Positions 8,493-17,023 are shown, counted from the stretch's first letter. The stretch: 36,211 nucleotides of DNA from Opitutus sp. (GCA_009695305.1 SIBG01000039.1:1-36211), one strand, 5' to 3'. A program made the numbers and translations. The notes: a model not told the origin generated them from the sequence alone.

Positions 8493-8798
8493 ATGCTCGT
8501 CCACACCGTTTATTTTTGGCTGAAACCTGAACTGACTCCGGCACAACGCGCCGATTTTCGCCGTGGCGTCGAGTCACTCGGCACCATCAAGGCCGTCGAT
8601 AAAGCCTACGTCGGCACGCCGGCGGCGACGGAAAAACGTCCGATTATTGATGACTCGTATTCTGTGGCGCTGACGGTGCTCTGCCGGGACCTCGCCGCGC
8701 ATGATGCCTATCAGGTCGACCCGATCCACCTCGCGTTTATTGCGCAGTGCAAGGCGTGTTGGACGCGAGTGCAGATTTACGACGCGGTGGGAGGGTAG
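8493..8798 (+). CDS. Dabb-family (stress-responsive A/B barrel) protein
   Basis: A 101-residue protein resembling the Dabb family: it opens with MLVHTVYFWLKPELTP, followed by an amphipathic helix (AQRADFRRGVESLG) and a C-terminal segment with DPIHLAFI. Dabb proteins are small dimeric ferredoxin-like barrels, seen with sugar and polyketide enzymes and with stress responses; activity is generally unknown. ATG at 8493 follows a pyrimidine run (CTACTTTTTTTCCC) and no Shine-Dalgarno site. It is co-directional with the dehydrogenase pair 77 bp upstream and could be the third gene of that operon. Confidence 0.8.
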   Translation: MLVHTVYFWLKPELTPAQRADFRRGVESLGTIKAVDKAYVGTPAATEKRPIIDDSYSVALTVLCRDLAAHDAYQVDPIHLAFIAQCKACWTRVQIYDAVGG

Positions 8799-9025
8799 GG
8801 CGTTGGCGATGCGCTCGGGGCGCATCAGCAACGCGGCCAATCCTGGGCGGAGCGCGGCAACGGTGGTTCGTTATTGGGACGCGCGAGTCCGTCCGTGGGA
8901 CGCCGCGGGCCTCGCGCGGTGCCGGGGATTTTCGGTTTGGCGCACCGGGAGATTGATTCGTCGCAAAGTCTCGGGGAGTCGCCGCATTTTCAAAACTTTG
9001 GAATGTTTCCGGCGCTTATGGAGGC

Positions 9026-9760
9026 ATGAGCCACCTCTCTCGCCTGCTGATATTGCTGCTGATCACCACTCTGCTTCGGGCGGACGACTCGCTGGTTCAG
9101 GTGCGTCGCGCCCAGGCGCTGCTCGGGCCCGACGTGTGGTCAGAGGTGATTCAGGTGGAAAACTCCGAGCGCTGGTCCCGGTATCCGCGGGGCATAGCCG
9201 CGCTCGTGTTTGAGTTGGGCGAACTCCTGTGGTTCTACACCCCCGCCGATGGCACGCAGAGCTTTTCGCTGCATCGCGGGAATCTCACCGCGGAAAAGGC
9301 GGACTTCGGGCCGCTGCTGCGTGATATCGATCCGGGCTTCACCGGCTGGAAGGTGGTGCCGGACGACGGGCGCGCGGCCGGTGCGACGCGCGCGCCGCTG
9401 AGCAATGGCTGCTTCATCGAGAGTGTGGCGGCGCTGCGGGAGCGGCTCCGTGCAGGAGGTGAGGCGGTTCATCCGCAGTTGCTCTCGTATTACGTGGGCA
9501 CAGTGGTGAGTCGGCTGCGGGGGCACACGGTGCTGACCTTTGAGACCCGCGAGGGCTTGCGGGTGATCGACCCGGATCGGCCGGAGATGCCGCTGCAATT
9601 TTCAAATTCGCTCGCGGGCGATGCACTCACGATTGCGCGGGCCGTGCGGGGAGGATCCGTCGCATCGGCGCGCTGGCTGCCGTTCACGCTGCCCGTCGCG
9701 CGCACGGAGCTGATCGCGACGGCGGCAGCGCCTCCGCCCAAATCGGACTCCCGCGGTTAG
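9026..9760 (+). CDS. Secreted protein of unknown function
   Basis: A 244-residue protein with a short N-terminal signal peptide (MSHLSRLLILLLITTLLRAD, cleavage near residue 19). I do not recognise the family. The mature part is mixed alpha/beta by eye, has one Cys in LSNGCFIES near the middle, followed by an amphipathic helix and the segment YYVGTVVSRLRGH. A Cys followed by a later His could suggest a papain- or transglutaminase-like fold, but I see no firm motif. GGAGG lies directly before the ATG, closer than an ideal ribosome binding site. The 227 bp upstream hold no recognisable gene; the TonB receptor lies 288 bp downstream. Confidence 0.7.
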   Translation: MSHLSRLLILLLITTLLRADDSLVQVRRAQALLGPDVWSEVIQVENSERWSRYPRGIAALVFELGELLWFYTPADGTQSFSLHRGNLTAEKADFGPLLRDIDPGFTGWKVVPDDGRAAGATRAPLSNGCFIESVAALRERLRAGGEAVHPQLLSYYVGTVVSRLRGHTVLTFETREGLRVIDPDRPEMPLQFSNSLAGDALTIARAVRGGSVASARWLPFTLPVARTELIATAAAPPPKSDSRG

Positions 9761-10048
9761 AGCGGGCCCCGCCAGCGGGCGGCCGGCGCTGTGCTGCGAG
9801 TCAGTCGAGCCGACTGTAGCGCACCGTTTGGATTGAACGCGCGATATTCGCCGCTCGTCGCAACCGGTCGGCGGCTAGTCGCGGAGGAGCGGTGGAATCT
9901 CGTCGCTGGAATCGCGAAATTCGCCGCACGCCCCCGGCGGTTCGTCGCTATGGCGTTGAGGGCGGTGGGGACCCGGCGGTTTGTGTCATACAAAGAAACA
10001 GAGTCCGGGCTGCGCGTGTGGCCCTCTGCTTCCGAAACCTCCACCACC

Positions 10049-12829
10049 ATGAAAGACCTAATGTTGTTCCGTTCCGGACTCCCGTGGCGCGCCGCCCTGG
10101 CGGCCAGCTACGGCCTGTCCCTCCTCGCCACCGCGGCGTTTGCTCAAACCGCGCCCGCCGCCGTCAAACCCGTCACCGAAGAAGCTGTCACCCTCGACCG
10201 CTTTGTCGTGACCGGCTCCCTGATCCCGATGGCCGCCGGCTCCACCGCGGTTCCGGTGACAGTGATCGGTAAAGCCGACATCGAGAGGACGGGAGTCAGC
10301 ACCGATCTCATGGACGTGATCCGGAAGAGTCAGCCGGCGTTTTACGGCGCGAACAACCTCGGCTCCGAGGTGGCCAACACCAATTCCGGCGACAGCAACG
10401 GCGGCTCGGGCATCGCCCTGCGCAATCGTTCGACGCTCGTCCTCATCAACGGCCGGCGCGCGGCACTGTCCCCGGTGCTGGCGACCGGCGGCGTGGCCTT
10501 CGTCGATGTGAGCGTGATCCCGATCGCGGCGGTCGAGCGCGTGGAGATTTTATCGGATGGCGCTTCGGCGACCTATGGCTCGGACGCCGTCTCCGGCGTC
10601 GTGAACATCATCCTCAAGTCCAACTACGTCGGTTCCGAAGTGGGCGGGGCCTACAGCTTCAGCACGAACAAGGGCCACTGGTCCAACCGCAGCTACTACG
10701 CGGTGGCGGGCACGGGGGCGGGCAAGACGAACATCACAGTCACGACCGAGTGGAAGAGCAGCGATCCGCTGATTCAGAACGAGCGCGATTATTCGACGGG
10801 GCTCTATCGCACCCCATCGTTCGCCGGCTCGGTCAACATCGGAAACGACTATTACTACCTCAATCCGAGCGCCAACGCGCCGGCGCTTAATCTCGATCTG
10901 ACGTCCGCCCAACTGGTCGCGCAGAAAATCTATCAGGGTCCGCTGACGCAGGATGAGGTGTCGAAGTTCCTCGACCTCGCGGCCTACCCGACGCTGCTCG
11001 CCAACGCCGAGCGCCGCAGCTTCACCGCGGCCGTCGAGCATCGGTTGAGCGACTCGACGACGCTGTTCGCCGATTTCATCTACTCGCTCAACGAGACCGA
11101 GACGGTGTTAAACGCGCAGCCCGTTTCCGGCACCGTCGCGGCCAACAGCCCGCTGAACCCGTTCAACGTCGCGGTGACCGCCCGCAACCGTTTCCTCAAG
11201 TTCCCCCGCATCTATGCCAACGAGTCCGCCAGCCTGCGCGGCGTGATCGGGGTCAAGGGCGACCTCGGTAACGGCTGGCGCTACGAGGCGGCGGGCAATT
11301 TCAACCGGACCAACCATCACTACCGCAACCGCAACCTGATCGATTCGGCCAAGTATACGGAGCTGACGAACTCGGGCGCCTTCAATCCCTTCGCGCGCAG
11401 TCAGCCCGCCGGCGTGATCGAGAGCATGCTCGGCACGCAGGGGCGCGACTTCATGAGCTCCCTCCGCACCCTCGACGTCCAGGTGAGCGGCGAATTGTTC
11501 CAGCTCCCCGCGGGCCCGCTCCAATTGGGCGTCGGCGCCGGGTTCGTGTGGGAGGAGCTCGATTTTACCAACGACCGCTACGACCAGACCGGTGGCTGGC
11601 TGGGCGCGACGCCGCGGCAGCCGTTCAACGCCAAATCGAACATCGACGGCTACTTTGCCGAGACCCGCATCCCGATCTTCGGTGGAAAAAATGCGATCGC
11701 CGGAGCGCATCTGCTCGAGGTGTCGATCGCGGGGCGCTACGACAAATACAGCACGACCTCCGACCCGACCACGCCGAAGTATTCGGTCCGCTACCTGCCG
11801 TTCAACGACGAGCTGGCCTTCCGCGGCACCTATTCGGAGTCCTTCGTGGCCCCGACGCTCTTCGAGCTCTACGGCCCCCTCACGACCGGCTTCACGAGCT
11901 CGATCAACATCACGCGCTACGACGGCAGCGGCAATTCCCTGAACGTCACCACGGGCAACCGCCAGTATCGCTCGCAGACCGGCTCGAACTCCCGGCTGAA
12001 TCCCTCCCAGTCCCGTAATTGGTCGGCCGGCATCGTCTGGTCGCCCAAGGCGATCAAGGGCTTCTCGGTTTCCGCCGACTGGTTTAACATTGACGAGCGC
12101 GACCTCATTGCCGCCGTCCCGACCACGACCATCGTCAACGATGTGGAACGCCTGGGCACGAAGTCGGCCTACGCCTCGGTGGTCCGCCTCGCGACCAGCG
12201 TCACTGGTGAAACGCATTTCACCGACGGCGTGGCGATCACGGCGCCGGGCCAGATGACCAGCCGCCCGTCCGATGAAGTATGGATTTCGAACGCCAACGT
12301 GAACGTCGCCGGCTACTGGCAGGATGGGATGGACCTGAAGGCGAACTACAAATTCGACACTCAGGGTTGGGGTCGCCTGCAGGTCAGCACGGCCGGCACG
12401 TTCCTGCGGAACTACGTGGTGCAGACTTTGCCGACGTCTGCGCCGGTCGGCTATCAGGATGGTTTCTTCGCCCGCGGCACGAGCAGCTCGGGGGTGTTTG
12501 CCCGCTACCGGCTGAACAACCGTCTCGACTGGTCGATGAAGAGCTGGACGGCTGGACTCGCGCACATCTACGTGCCGGGCCTCGACGACCTCACGAACCC
12601 GACGCCCTATCGCGTCGGCCATTATCACTCGTTCGACCTCCAACTCGGCCATAATTTTGGCAGCTCCGGCAACAAGTGGCTCAAAGGACTGCAGCTGACG
12701 GTCGGCGTGAATAACTTCACCAACACGATGCCACCGTTGATTCCCTCCGAGGGCAATCAGTCGCACGACATCAACGCCTACGATCCGATCGGCCGGCTCG
12801 TCTATGTGCAGGCCAAATACAGGTTCTGA
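10049..12829 (+). CDS. TonB-dependent outer-membrane receptor
   Basis: A 926-residue outer-membrane receptor. ATG at 10049 gives a signal peptide (MKDLMLFRSGLPWRAALAAS, cleavage after AFAQ). It is followed by a TonB-box-like VTLDRFVVTGS and a plug domain (about residues 60-175) with ALRNRSTLVLINGRRA, VERVEILSDGASATYGSDAV and SGVVNIILK. The rest is a beta-barrel with alternating aromatic strands ending in VQAKYRF, with the expected C-terminal Phe. Such receptors import siderophores, cobalamin or oligosaccharides; the substrate is not evident. The reading frame is open back to 9791 but that part reads as untranslated GC-rich DNA. The 288-bp leader contains a small dyad CAGTCG-AGC-CGACTG at 9802-9816. 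It is monocistronic, judging from the terminator after the stop. Confidence 0.95.
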   Translation: MKDLMLFRSGLPWRAALAASYGLSLLATAAFAQTAPAAVKPVTEEAVTLDRFVVTGSLIPMAAGSTAVPVTVIGKADIERTGVSTDLMDVIRKSQPAFYGANNLGSEVANTNSGDSNGGSGIALRNRSTLVLINGRRAALSPVLATGGVAFVDVSVIPIAAVERVEILSDGASATYGSDAVSGVVNIILKSNYVGSEVGGAYSFSTNKGHWSNRSYYAVAGTGAGKTNITVTTEWKSSDPLIQNERDYSTGLYRTPSFAGSVNIGNDYYYLNPSANAPALNLDLTSAQLVAQKIYQGPLTQDEVSKFLDLAAYPTLLANAERRSFTAAVEHRLSDSTTLFADFIYSLNETETVLNAQPVSGTVAANSPLNPFNVAVTARNRFLKFPRIYANESASLRGVIGVKGDLGNGWRYEAAGNFNRTNHHYRNRNLIDSAKYTELTNSGAFNPFARSQPAGVIESMLGTQGRDFMSSLRTLDVQVSGELFQLPAGPLQLGVGAGFVWEELDFTNDRYDQTGGWLGATPRQPFNAKSNIDGYFAETRIPIFGGKNAIAGAHLLEVSIAGRYDKYSTTSDPTTPKYSVRYLPFNDELAFRGTYSESFVAPTLFELYGPLTTGFTSSINITRYDGSGNSLNVTTGNRQYRSQTGSNSRLNPSQSRNWSAGIVWSPKAIKGFSVSADWFNIDERDLIAAVPTTTIVNDVERLGTKSAYASVVRLATSVTGETHFTDGVAITAPGQMTSRPSDEVWISNANVNVAGYWQDGMDLKANYKFDTQGWGRLQVSTAGTFLRNYVVQTLPTSAPVGYQDGFFARGTSSSGVFARYRLNNRLDWSMKSWTAGLAHIYVPGLDDLTNPTPYRVGHYHSFDLQLGHNFGSSGNKWLKGLQLTVGVNNFTNTMPPLIPSEGNQSHDINAYDPIGRLVYVQAKYRF

Positions 12830-12891
12830 AGCCGCCTCACGGCTTCAGGAATGATCCTTCCGGTCGGGCTCGCGGGAGCCCGGCCTTTTTT
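12828..12891 (+). terminator. Rho-independent terminator of the TonB receptor gene
   Basis: A 10-bp stem (GGTCGGGCTC paired with GAGCCCGGCC, loop GCGG, 12862-12885) is followed directly by TTTTTT. A second hairpin, GAAGCCG-CCTCA-CGGCTTC (12828-12846), begins within the stop codon region, making a tandem structure. The classic GC stem plus T-run makes this the clearest terminator in the window. Confidence 0.9.
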
Positions 12892-12996
12892 CTGCGCGGC
12901 CTGATCGACGCGGGCTTCGGATTGAATGCCCCGGGGTTTGTCGCGGGAATCTCTATTTCGGTCGGCGGGTCGAGGGAAGCACATCGGAGCACCGCT

Positions 12997-14382
12997 CTAA
13001 ATCGGCAGGCGGACCGTGAAACGCGCGCCACCGCTGGAGGTGTCGTCGACGGCCACGGTGCCACCGTGCGATTCGACGATGGCTTTCACGAGGCTGAGGC
13101 CGAGGCCGAGGCCGCGTTGCGAGCGGCTGGCATCCCCGCGGTAGAGGCGGCGGAAGATCGCTTCGCGCTCGGCGGACGGCACGCCAGGGCCGGTGTCGGA
13201 AACAGTAAAAATCGCGGCACCGAGCTCGGCGCGAACGGAGAGTGTCACGTGGCCACCGGCGGGCGTGTATTTGAGCGCGTTATCGAGGAGGTTGTTGACG
13301 GCCTGGCCGAGGCGGATGGTGTCGGCCTCGAGTTCGACGGTCACGGGTTGGTCGAGCGTCACGGCGATTTTCTTCTCCTCGGCGACTTCGCGATAGAGAT
13401 CGACGGCGCGCGCGGTGAGCGAGCGGAGGTCGAGGCGGCGGCGGTCGAGCTTGAGCACGCCGGCCTCGGCGGCGGAGATGTCGAGGAGTGCTTCGAGGAG
13501 ATGGCGCACGCGGTCGGCCTCGTTAACGCAATCGGCGAGGGCGGCGCGGGCCTCGGCCGGATCGCCGCTGTCCTGCAGGGCGAGCTCGGCGGTGCCACGG
13601 AGGCGCGTGAGCGGGGTGCGCAGATCGTGCGCGAGATTGTCGAGGGTGTCCCGCAGCACGCGGACGTGCGCGGCGTTCTTGTCGAGGAGGGTGTTGAGCT
13701 GGTGGACGAGGACGGCGAGCTCACCGCGGCTGCCGTCGGCGGGCACGCGGGCGGCGAGGTCGCCGGTTTCGAGAATGCGGCGCGCGGTAGCCGAGACGGC
13801 GCGCAGCGGACGGGTCGCGCGCCACGCGAGGATGATACCGGCCGCGAACGAGAGCAGGAGGGCGCCGACGCCGGTGAAGGCGAAGGCCCGGCGCAGCGGC
13901 GCGAGCAGGACGGCCTTGCTGTCGAGGAGGCGCCCGACTTGAAGTTGCCAGCCGGTCGGCCAGTGAAAGGTCGCGATGGAGTAATCGTGCAGGGCGTTTT
14001 GCGGAATGCGTTCGGTGCGCACTTCTTGATTGAGGGTGAAGGGACCGAACGGAATCGATTTCACCGCCGTCTCGATCCAGTCGTCGGGCAACTTTTGGAA
14101 ATAGACGGAGCTGTCGGGAGCAATGAGGCGGACGAAGGAGGCGCTCATCTCGGGCGACGGATTGTTTTTTACGCGCGCGATGACATCGATGGGCGCGCCG
14201 CGGGTGAAGGCGTCGGCGAGCGAGCGCACCTGGCGCTCCAGCGCGGCGAGTTCGCGGGCGTTGAGGGACTCGGCGAGCGTCCAATAGAGGACGCTGAAGA
14301 GCACGCCGCTGCTGAGCGCGAACACGAGCGCGTATTGGGCGGCGAGCCGGAGCGCGAGGGACTGACGCAGGCGTTCAAGCAT
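12997..14382 (-). CDS. Sensor histidine kinase (CusS/CopS-like)
   Basis: A 461-residue membrane sensor kinase. TM1 is about 15-38, a periplasmic sensor region about 39-165, TM2 about 167-188, HAMP about 189-243. The dimerisation/phosphoacceptor helix has His252 in AHDLRTPL. The catalytic domain has the N-box NNLLDNALKYTP, DTGPGVP and GLGLGLSLVKAIV. ATG at 14382 overlaps the end of the response-regulator gene by 8 bp, typical of a coupled pair. Domain order and partner resemble the heavy-metal/copper or envelope-redox sensor group (CusS, CopS, HprS). The input signal cannot be read from the periplasmic region. A protease gene (degQ) lies upstream of the pair, suggesting an envelope-stress role. 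Confidence 0.92.
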   Translation of the reverse strand: MLERLRQSLALRLAAQYALVFALSSGVLFSVLYWTLAESLNARELAALERQVRSLADAFTRGAPIDVIARVKNNPSPEMSASFVRLIAPDSSVYFQKLPDDWIETAVKSIPFGPFTLNQEVRTERIPQNALHDYSIATFHWPTGWQLQVGRLLDSKAVLLAPLRRAFAFTGVGALLLSFAAGIILAWRATRPLRAVSATARRILETGDLAARVPADGSRGELAVLVHQLNTLLDKNAAHVRVLRDTLDNLAHDLRTPLTRLRGTAELALQDSGDPAEARAALADCVNEADRVRHLLEALLDISAAEAGVLKLDRRRLDLRSLTARAVDLYREVAEEKKIAVTLDQPVTVELEADTIRLGQAVNNLLDNALKYTPAGGHVTLSVRAELGAAIFTVSDTGPGVPSAEREAIFRRLYRGDASRSQRGLGLGLSLVKAIVESHGGTVAVDDTSSGGARFTVRLPI

Positions 14383-15046
14383 GAGGCCGGAAAATGTAGC
14401 CGACGTTGCGCACGGTTTCGAGGCGCTGGTGTGCGGGATCGATTTTGGCGCGGAGGCGCGAGACGACGACATCGACGACGTTGGTCTGCGGATCGAAGCT
14501 GTAGTCCCAAACGTGTTCGAGAATCATGGTCTTGCTCACGGGCCGGCCGGCGTGGCGGAGGAGAAACGCGAGGAGCGAGAATTCCCGGGGCTGCAACTCG
14601 ACGGGCGCGCCGGCGCAGATGACTTCGCGCGTGACGAGGTCGAGCGTGACATCGCCGCAGGCGAGTCGCGTGGCCTCGGGCGATTGTGAGGCGCGGCGGA
14701 TGAGTGCCTGCACGCGGGCGAGCAGTTCGGAAAAGGCGAACGGCTTCGTGAGATAGTCGTCGCCGCCGGCCTGCAGGCCGCGGATGCGGTCGTCGACCGA
14801 GCTTTTGGCGCTGAGAAAAAGCACGGGGATCACGCGGCGGGCGGCACGGAGGCGCCGGACGAGGCTGATGCCGTCGAGGCCGGGGAGCATGACATCGACG
14901 ATCGCGGCATCGTAGTCGGTGGATTCGGCGAGGGCGAGGCCGGTCTCGCCGTCCGGGGCGTGATCGACCGCGTAGGCGGCCTGCTTGAGGCCGCGCACGA
15001 CGAAAGAGGCAATCTTAGCATCATCTTCGACGACGAGCACGCGCAT
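14375..15046 (-). CDS. OmpR/PhoB-family response regulator (CusR/CopR/HprR-like)
   Basis: A 223-residue two-domain regulator. The receiver has the acidic pair EDD (7-9), phospho-acceptor Asp51 in VDVMLPGLDG, and Lys101 in LTKPFAFSELLARV. The C-terminal winged helix contains LQPREFSLLAFLLRHAGRPV and VVDVVVSRLRAKID, as in CusR/CopR/IrlR proteins. It lies just upstream of its kinase with an 8-bp overlap. The leader is a pyrimidine-rich imperfect tandem repeat with no Shine-Dalgarno site. A dyad of the type this subfamily binds (TTACAnnnnTGTAA) lies in the degQ promoter 1.9 kb upstream, which makes degQ a likely target. Confidence 0.93.
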   Translation of the reverse strand: MRVLVVEDDAKIASFVVRGLKQAAYAVDHAPDGETGLALAESTDYDAAIVDVMLPGLDGISLVRRLRAARRVIPVLFLSAKSSVDDRIRGLQAGGDDYLTKPFAFSELLARVQALIRRASQSPEATRLACGDVTLDLVTREVICAGAPVELQPREFSLLAFLLRHAGRPVSKTMILEHVWDYSFDPQTNVVDVVVSRLRAKIDPAHQRLETVRNVGYIFRPHA

Positions 15047-15111
15047 GGGTGGGAGGAAAGCCTGAAAGGCTGAAGGACTGAAGGCTGAAAGTGAAAGAAA
15101 GGAAGGAGGAG
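15047..15111. repeat. Pyrimidine-rich imperfect tandem repeat leader
   Basis: On the plus strand this reads GGAAAGCCTGAAAGGCTGAA and then GGACTGAAGGCTGAAAGTG, a degenerate CTGAAGG-type repeat. On the coding (minus) strand it is a C/T-rich leader ending just before the response-regulator start codon. Similar purine/pyrimidine-biased leaders occur at 24714-24764 (before tag) and 17969-18005 (before korB). Confidence 0.6.
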
Positions 15112-15134
15112 GCGTTTGACTGTTTCGGTGCCGA

Positions 15135-15223
15135 GAAAGGTAGGGCGCGTTATCCTTAACGCGCCGCTCAGGATGATTGGTCGCCCGGCCACGGCGGCTT
15201 AAGGATAACCCGCCCTACCTTTC
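15135..15223. repeat. Paired GTAGGGCG-family elements as an inverted repeat
   Basis: An 89-bp inverted repeat. The left arm (15139-15165) begins GGTAGGGCGCGTTATCCTTA and the right arm (15193-15219), read in reverse, begins GGTAGGGCGGGTTATCCTTA; 24 of 27 bases match. Both are flanked by GAAA/TTTC. Each arm is itself a GC palindrome around a TTATCCTTAA core, and the two enclose 27 bp. It lies between the degQ terminator and the response-regulator gene. The structure is REP/BIME-like. Confidence 0.85.
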
Positions 15224-15271
15224 AGACGTTGCCATTCCAAACACCGGAATAATCGCACTCGGAGAGAGGAT

Positions 15272-15313
15272 AAAGAAAACCGGCGCCGACTCCATGGAGG
15301 AGTTCGACGCCGG
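15272..15313 (-). terminator. Rho-independent terminator of degQ
   Basis: On the minus strand, 35 bp after the degQ stop, a long imperfect hairpin (outer stem CCGGCG/CGCCGG, inner CGA/TCG and CTCC/GGAG) is followed by TTTTCTTT. It separates degQ from the two-component genes, although read-through is possible. Confidence 0.75.
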
Positions 15314-15347
15314 GTTCCACAACACTAGCCTGACCAACTAAAGGAGA

Positions 15348-16880
15348 TTACGACGGAGATTTCTCCGAGCCGGTCTCATCGACGACTACGAAGATGGTGT
15401 TACCCTTGGACCAGAGCTTGAGGAGCGTCTTCTTGCCCTCGGCTTTGGCGCTGAGTTCGATGGCATCCTTCGCCGAGGCGACCGGCTGGCGGTTGATTTC
15501 GAGGATGACGTCGCCAGCGCGGAGTCCGGCGCGGGCGGAGGCGGAATCGGGGGCAACCTGCGTGATGACCGCGCCCTTCAGGCGGGCGGGGACGTTGAGT
15601 TCGCGGCGGCCGTTGCGGTCGAGTTCGTCCACAGCGACGCCGTTGAGCACGCCTTCGTCATTGGAGTCATTTTTCGAGAGTGACTCGAGGCCCTTGCCCG
15701 CACGCTTTGAGCCGGGGCGTTCGCTGGTGGTGGCGGCGACGGTCTCCGTCTTGCCGTCGCGGAGGATTTCGAGGTTGAGCTTGGTGCCGGGGCTGAAGGA
15801 GCTGACTTGGTTCTTGAGATTGTTGGCGTCGGTGACGGGCGCACCGTTGAGGGCCGTGACGACGTCGCCTTCCTTGAGGCCGGCTTTTGCGGCGGGACTG
15901 TCGGGGACGATGTCGGCGACGAGCGCGCCCTTGTTGTTCTTCAAGTTGAAGGACTCAGCGAGGGCGGGTGTGATGGTCTGGATGTTCACGCCGAGATAGC
16001 CGCGGACGACCTTACCGGTTTTCACGAGGCTGTCGGCGACCTGGCTGACGAGATTCGCCGGGACGGCGAGACCGACACCCTGCGAGCCGCCAGTGCGACT
16101 GAGGATGGCGGTGTTGATGCCGATGAGGCGACCGTCGATGTCGACGAGCGCGCCGCCGGAGTTGCCGGGGTTGATCGCGGCATCGGTTTGGATGAAGTCC
16201 TCGAAGCCTTCGACGTCGGCGAGGATGCCGACATTGCGGCCCTTGGCGCTGACAATGCCACTGGTGACGGTTTCGCCGATGCCGAAGGGATTGCCGATGG
16301 CGAGGACGCGGTCGCCGATCTCGGTTTTGGCGCTGTCGGCGAGGGTGATGGCGGGGAGGCCCTGGGCGTCGATTTTGACGACGGCGAGATCAGTCTGTGG
16401 GTCACGACCGATCACCTTGGCCGTGAACTCGCGACCGTCGTTGAGGGAGACGGTGACGAGATCGGCGCCGTCGACGACGTGGTTGTTGGTTACGACGTAG
16501 CCATCGGCGCTGACGATCACGCCGGAGCCGAGACCGGACTGCGGCGGCGTGCGCATTTCGGGCAGACGGTTGCCGTAGAACTGGCGGAGGATCGGATTGT
16601 CGAAGCCGGGAATGTCGGCGGCGTTGGCGGCAACGCGCTTGGCCTTGGTCTCGGTGGTGATTTTCACGACGCTGGGCGAGACGCGCTTGACGACATCCGA
16701 GAAGCTGGCGCGTTCGAGCTGTCCGCGTTGGACGGGCTGCGCATCGCGCTTGAGGGCGATGGCGGGGCGGGAGGTTTGTTGGGCAGCGTGCACACCGGCG
16801 AAAACGCCGGCGAACGCGAAGACGCCAGCGGCCCAAAGGGTGCGGTGGCGGGAGAGATGGCGGGTGAGTTGGTTTTTCAT
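15348..16880 (-). CDS. degQ: HtrA/DegQ-family periplasmic serine protease
   Basis: A 510-residue trypsin-like protease with two PDZ domains. The N-terminal signal/anchor is MKNQLTRHLSRHRTLWAAGV (cleavage near HAAQQ). The triad is His134 (TNNHVVDGAD), Asp164 (PQTDLAVVK) and Ser241 (INPGNSGGALVD). PDZ1 lies about 285-375 and PDZ2 about 420-500. The family degrades or refolds misfolded envelope proteins. ATG at 16880 is used; there is no Shine-Dalgarno site because the preceding 37 nt form a hairpin ending at this codon. An in-frame GTG at 16901 lies in that hairpin loop. The promoter carries a CusR/CopR-type dyad. Downstream is a terminator, then a response regulator and kinase. The symbol is by family; degP or mucD would fit equally well. 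Confidence 0.93.
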   Translation of the reverse strand: MKNQLTRHLSRHRTLWAAGVFAFAGVFAGVHAAQQTSRPAIALKRDAQPVQRGQLERASFSDVVKRVSPSVVKITTETKAKRVAANAADIPGFDNPILRQFYGNRLPEMRTPPQSGLGSGVIVSADGYVVTNNHVVDGADLVTVSLNDGREFTAKVIGRDPQTDLAVVKIDAQGLPAITLADSAKTEIGDRVLAIGNPFGIGETVTSGIVSAKGRNVGILADVEGFEDFIQTDAAINPGNSGGALVDIDGRLIGINTAILSRTGGSQGVGLAVPANLVSQVADSLVKTGKVVRGYLGVNIQTITPALAESFNLKNNKGALVADIVPDSPAAKAGLKEGDVVTALNGAPVTDANNLKNQVSSFSPGTKLNLEILRDGKTETVAATTSERPGSKRAGKGLESLSKNDSNDEGVLNGVAVDELDRNGRRELNVPARLKGAVITQVAPDSASARAGLRAGDVILEINRQPVASAKDAIELSAKAEGKKTLLKLWSKGNTIFVVVDETGSEKSPS

Positions 16881-16917
16881 GTCGCCGACAGGATGCCACA
16901 CGCATCTGTCAGGCGAC
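16881..16917 (-). promoter_or_regulatory. Leader hairpin abutting the degQ start codon
   Basis: On the minus strand the 37 nt before the degQ ATG fold as GTCGCC/GGCGAC (6 bp), GACAG/CTGTC (5 bp) and ATGC/GCAT (4 bp) around a GTGTG loop, with single-base bulges between. The last paired base is immediately followed by ATG. If transcription starts near 16920, as the -10-like TGTAAT suggests, this hairpin is almost the whole 5' leader and would hide the initiation region. A translational switch such as a thermosensor is an inference; a DNA-level role is also possible. Confidence 0.6.
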
Positions 16918-16927
16918 TGTCCCGGAG

Positions 16928-16942
16928 ATTACAGAAATGTAA
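16928..16942 (-). promoter_or_regulatory. CusR/CopR/HprR-type box overlapping a -10 element upstream of degQ
   Basis: TTACA-GAAA-TGTAA at 16929-16942 is a perfect 5-4-5 dyad, matching the TTACAnnnnTGTAA pattern known for boxes of CusR/HprR-type regulators. On the degQ strand the sequence is CTTACATTTCTGTAATC, whose TGTAAT (16928-16933) matches TATAAT at five of six bases. No good -35 hexamer is visible, as expected for an activator-dependent promoter. A CusR-like regulator is encoded at 14375-15046. Confidence 0.65.
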
Positions 16943-16995
16943 GCTGGCGGGTAGCCCGCCGCGGGCGCGGCGCGACGAAAACTCTCGGGATAATT

Positions 16996-17015
16996 CCCGG
17001 CGCTCGCGCGCCGGG
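16996..17015 (-). terminator. GC-rich hairpin downstream of korB
   Basis: CCCGGCGC-TCGC-GCGCCGGG is an 8-bp perfect stem just after the korB stop (17024). On the korB strand it is followed by AATTATCC and not a true T-run, so termination is uncertain. Another hairpin, GGCGGG-TAG-CCCGCC, lies at 16946-16960. Confidence 0.4.
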
Positions 17016-17023
17016 CGAGGCGC

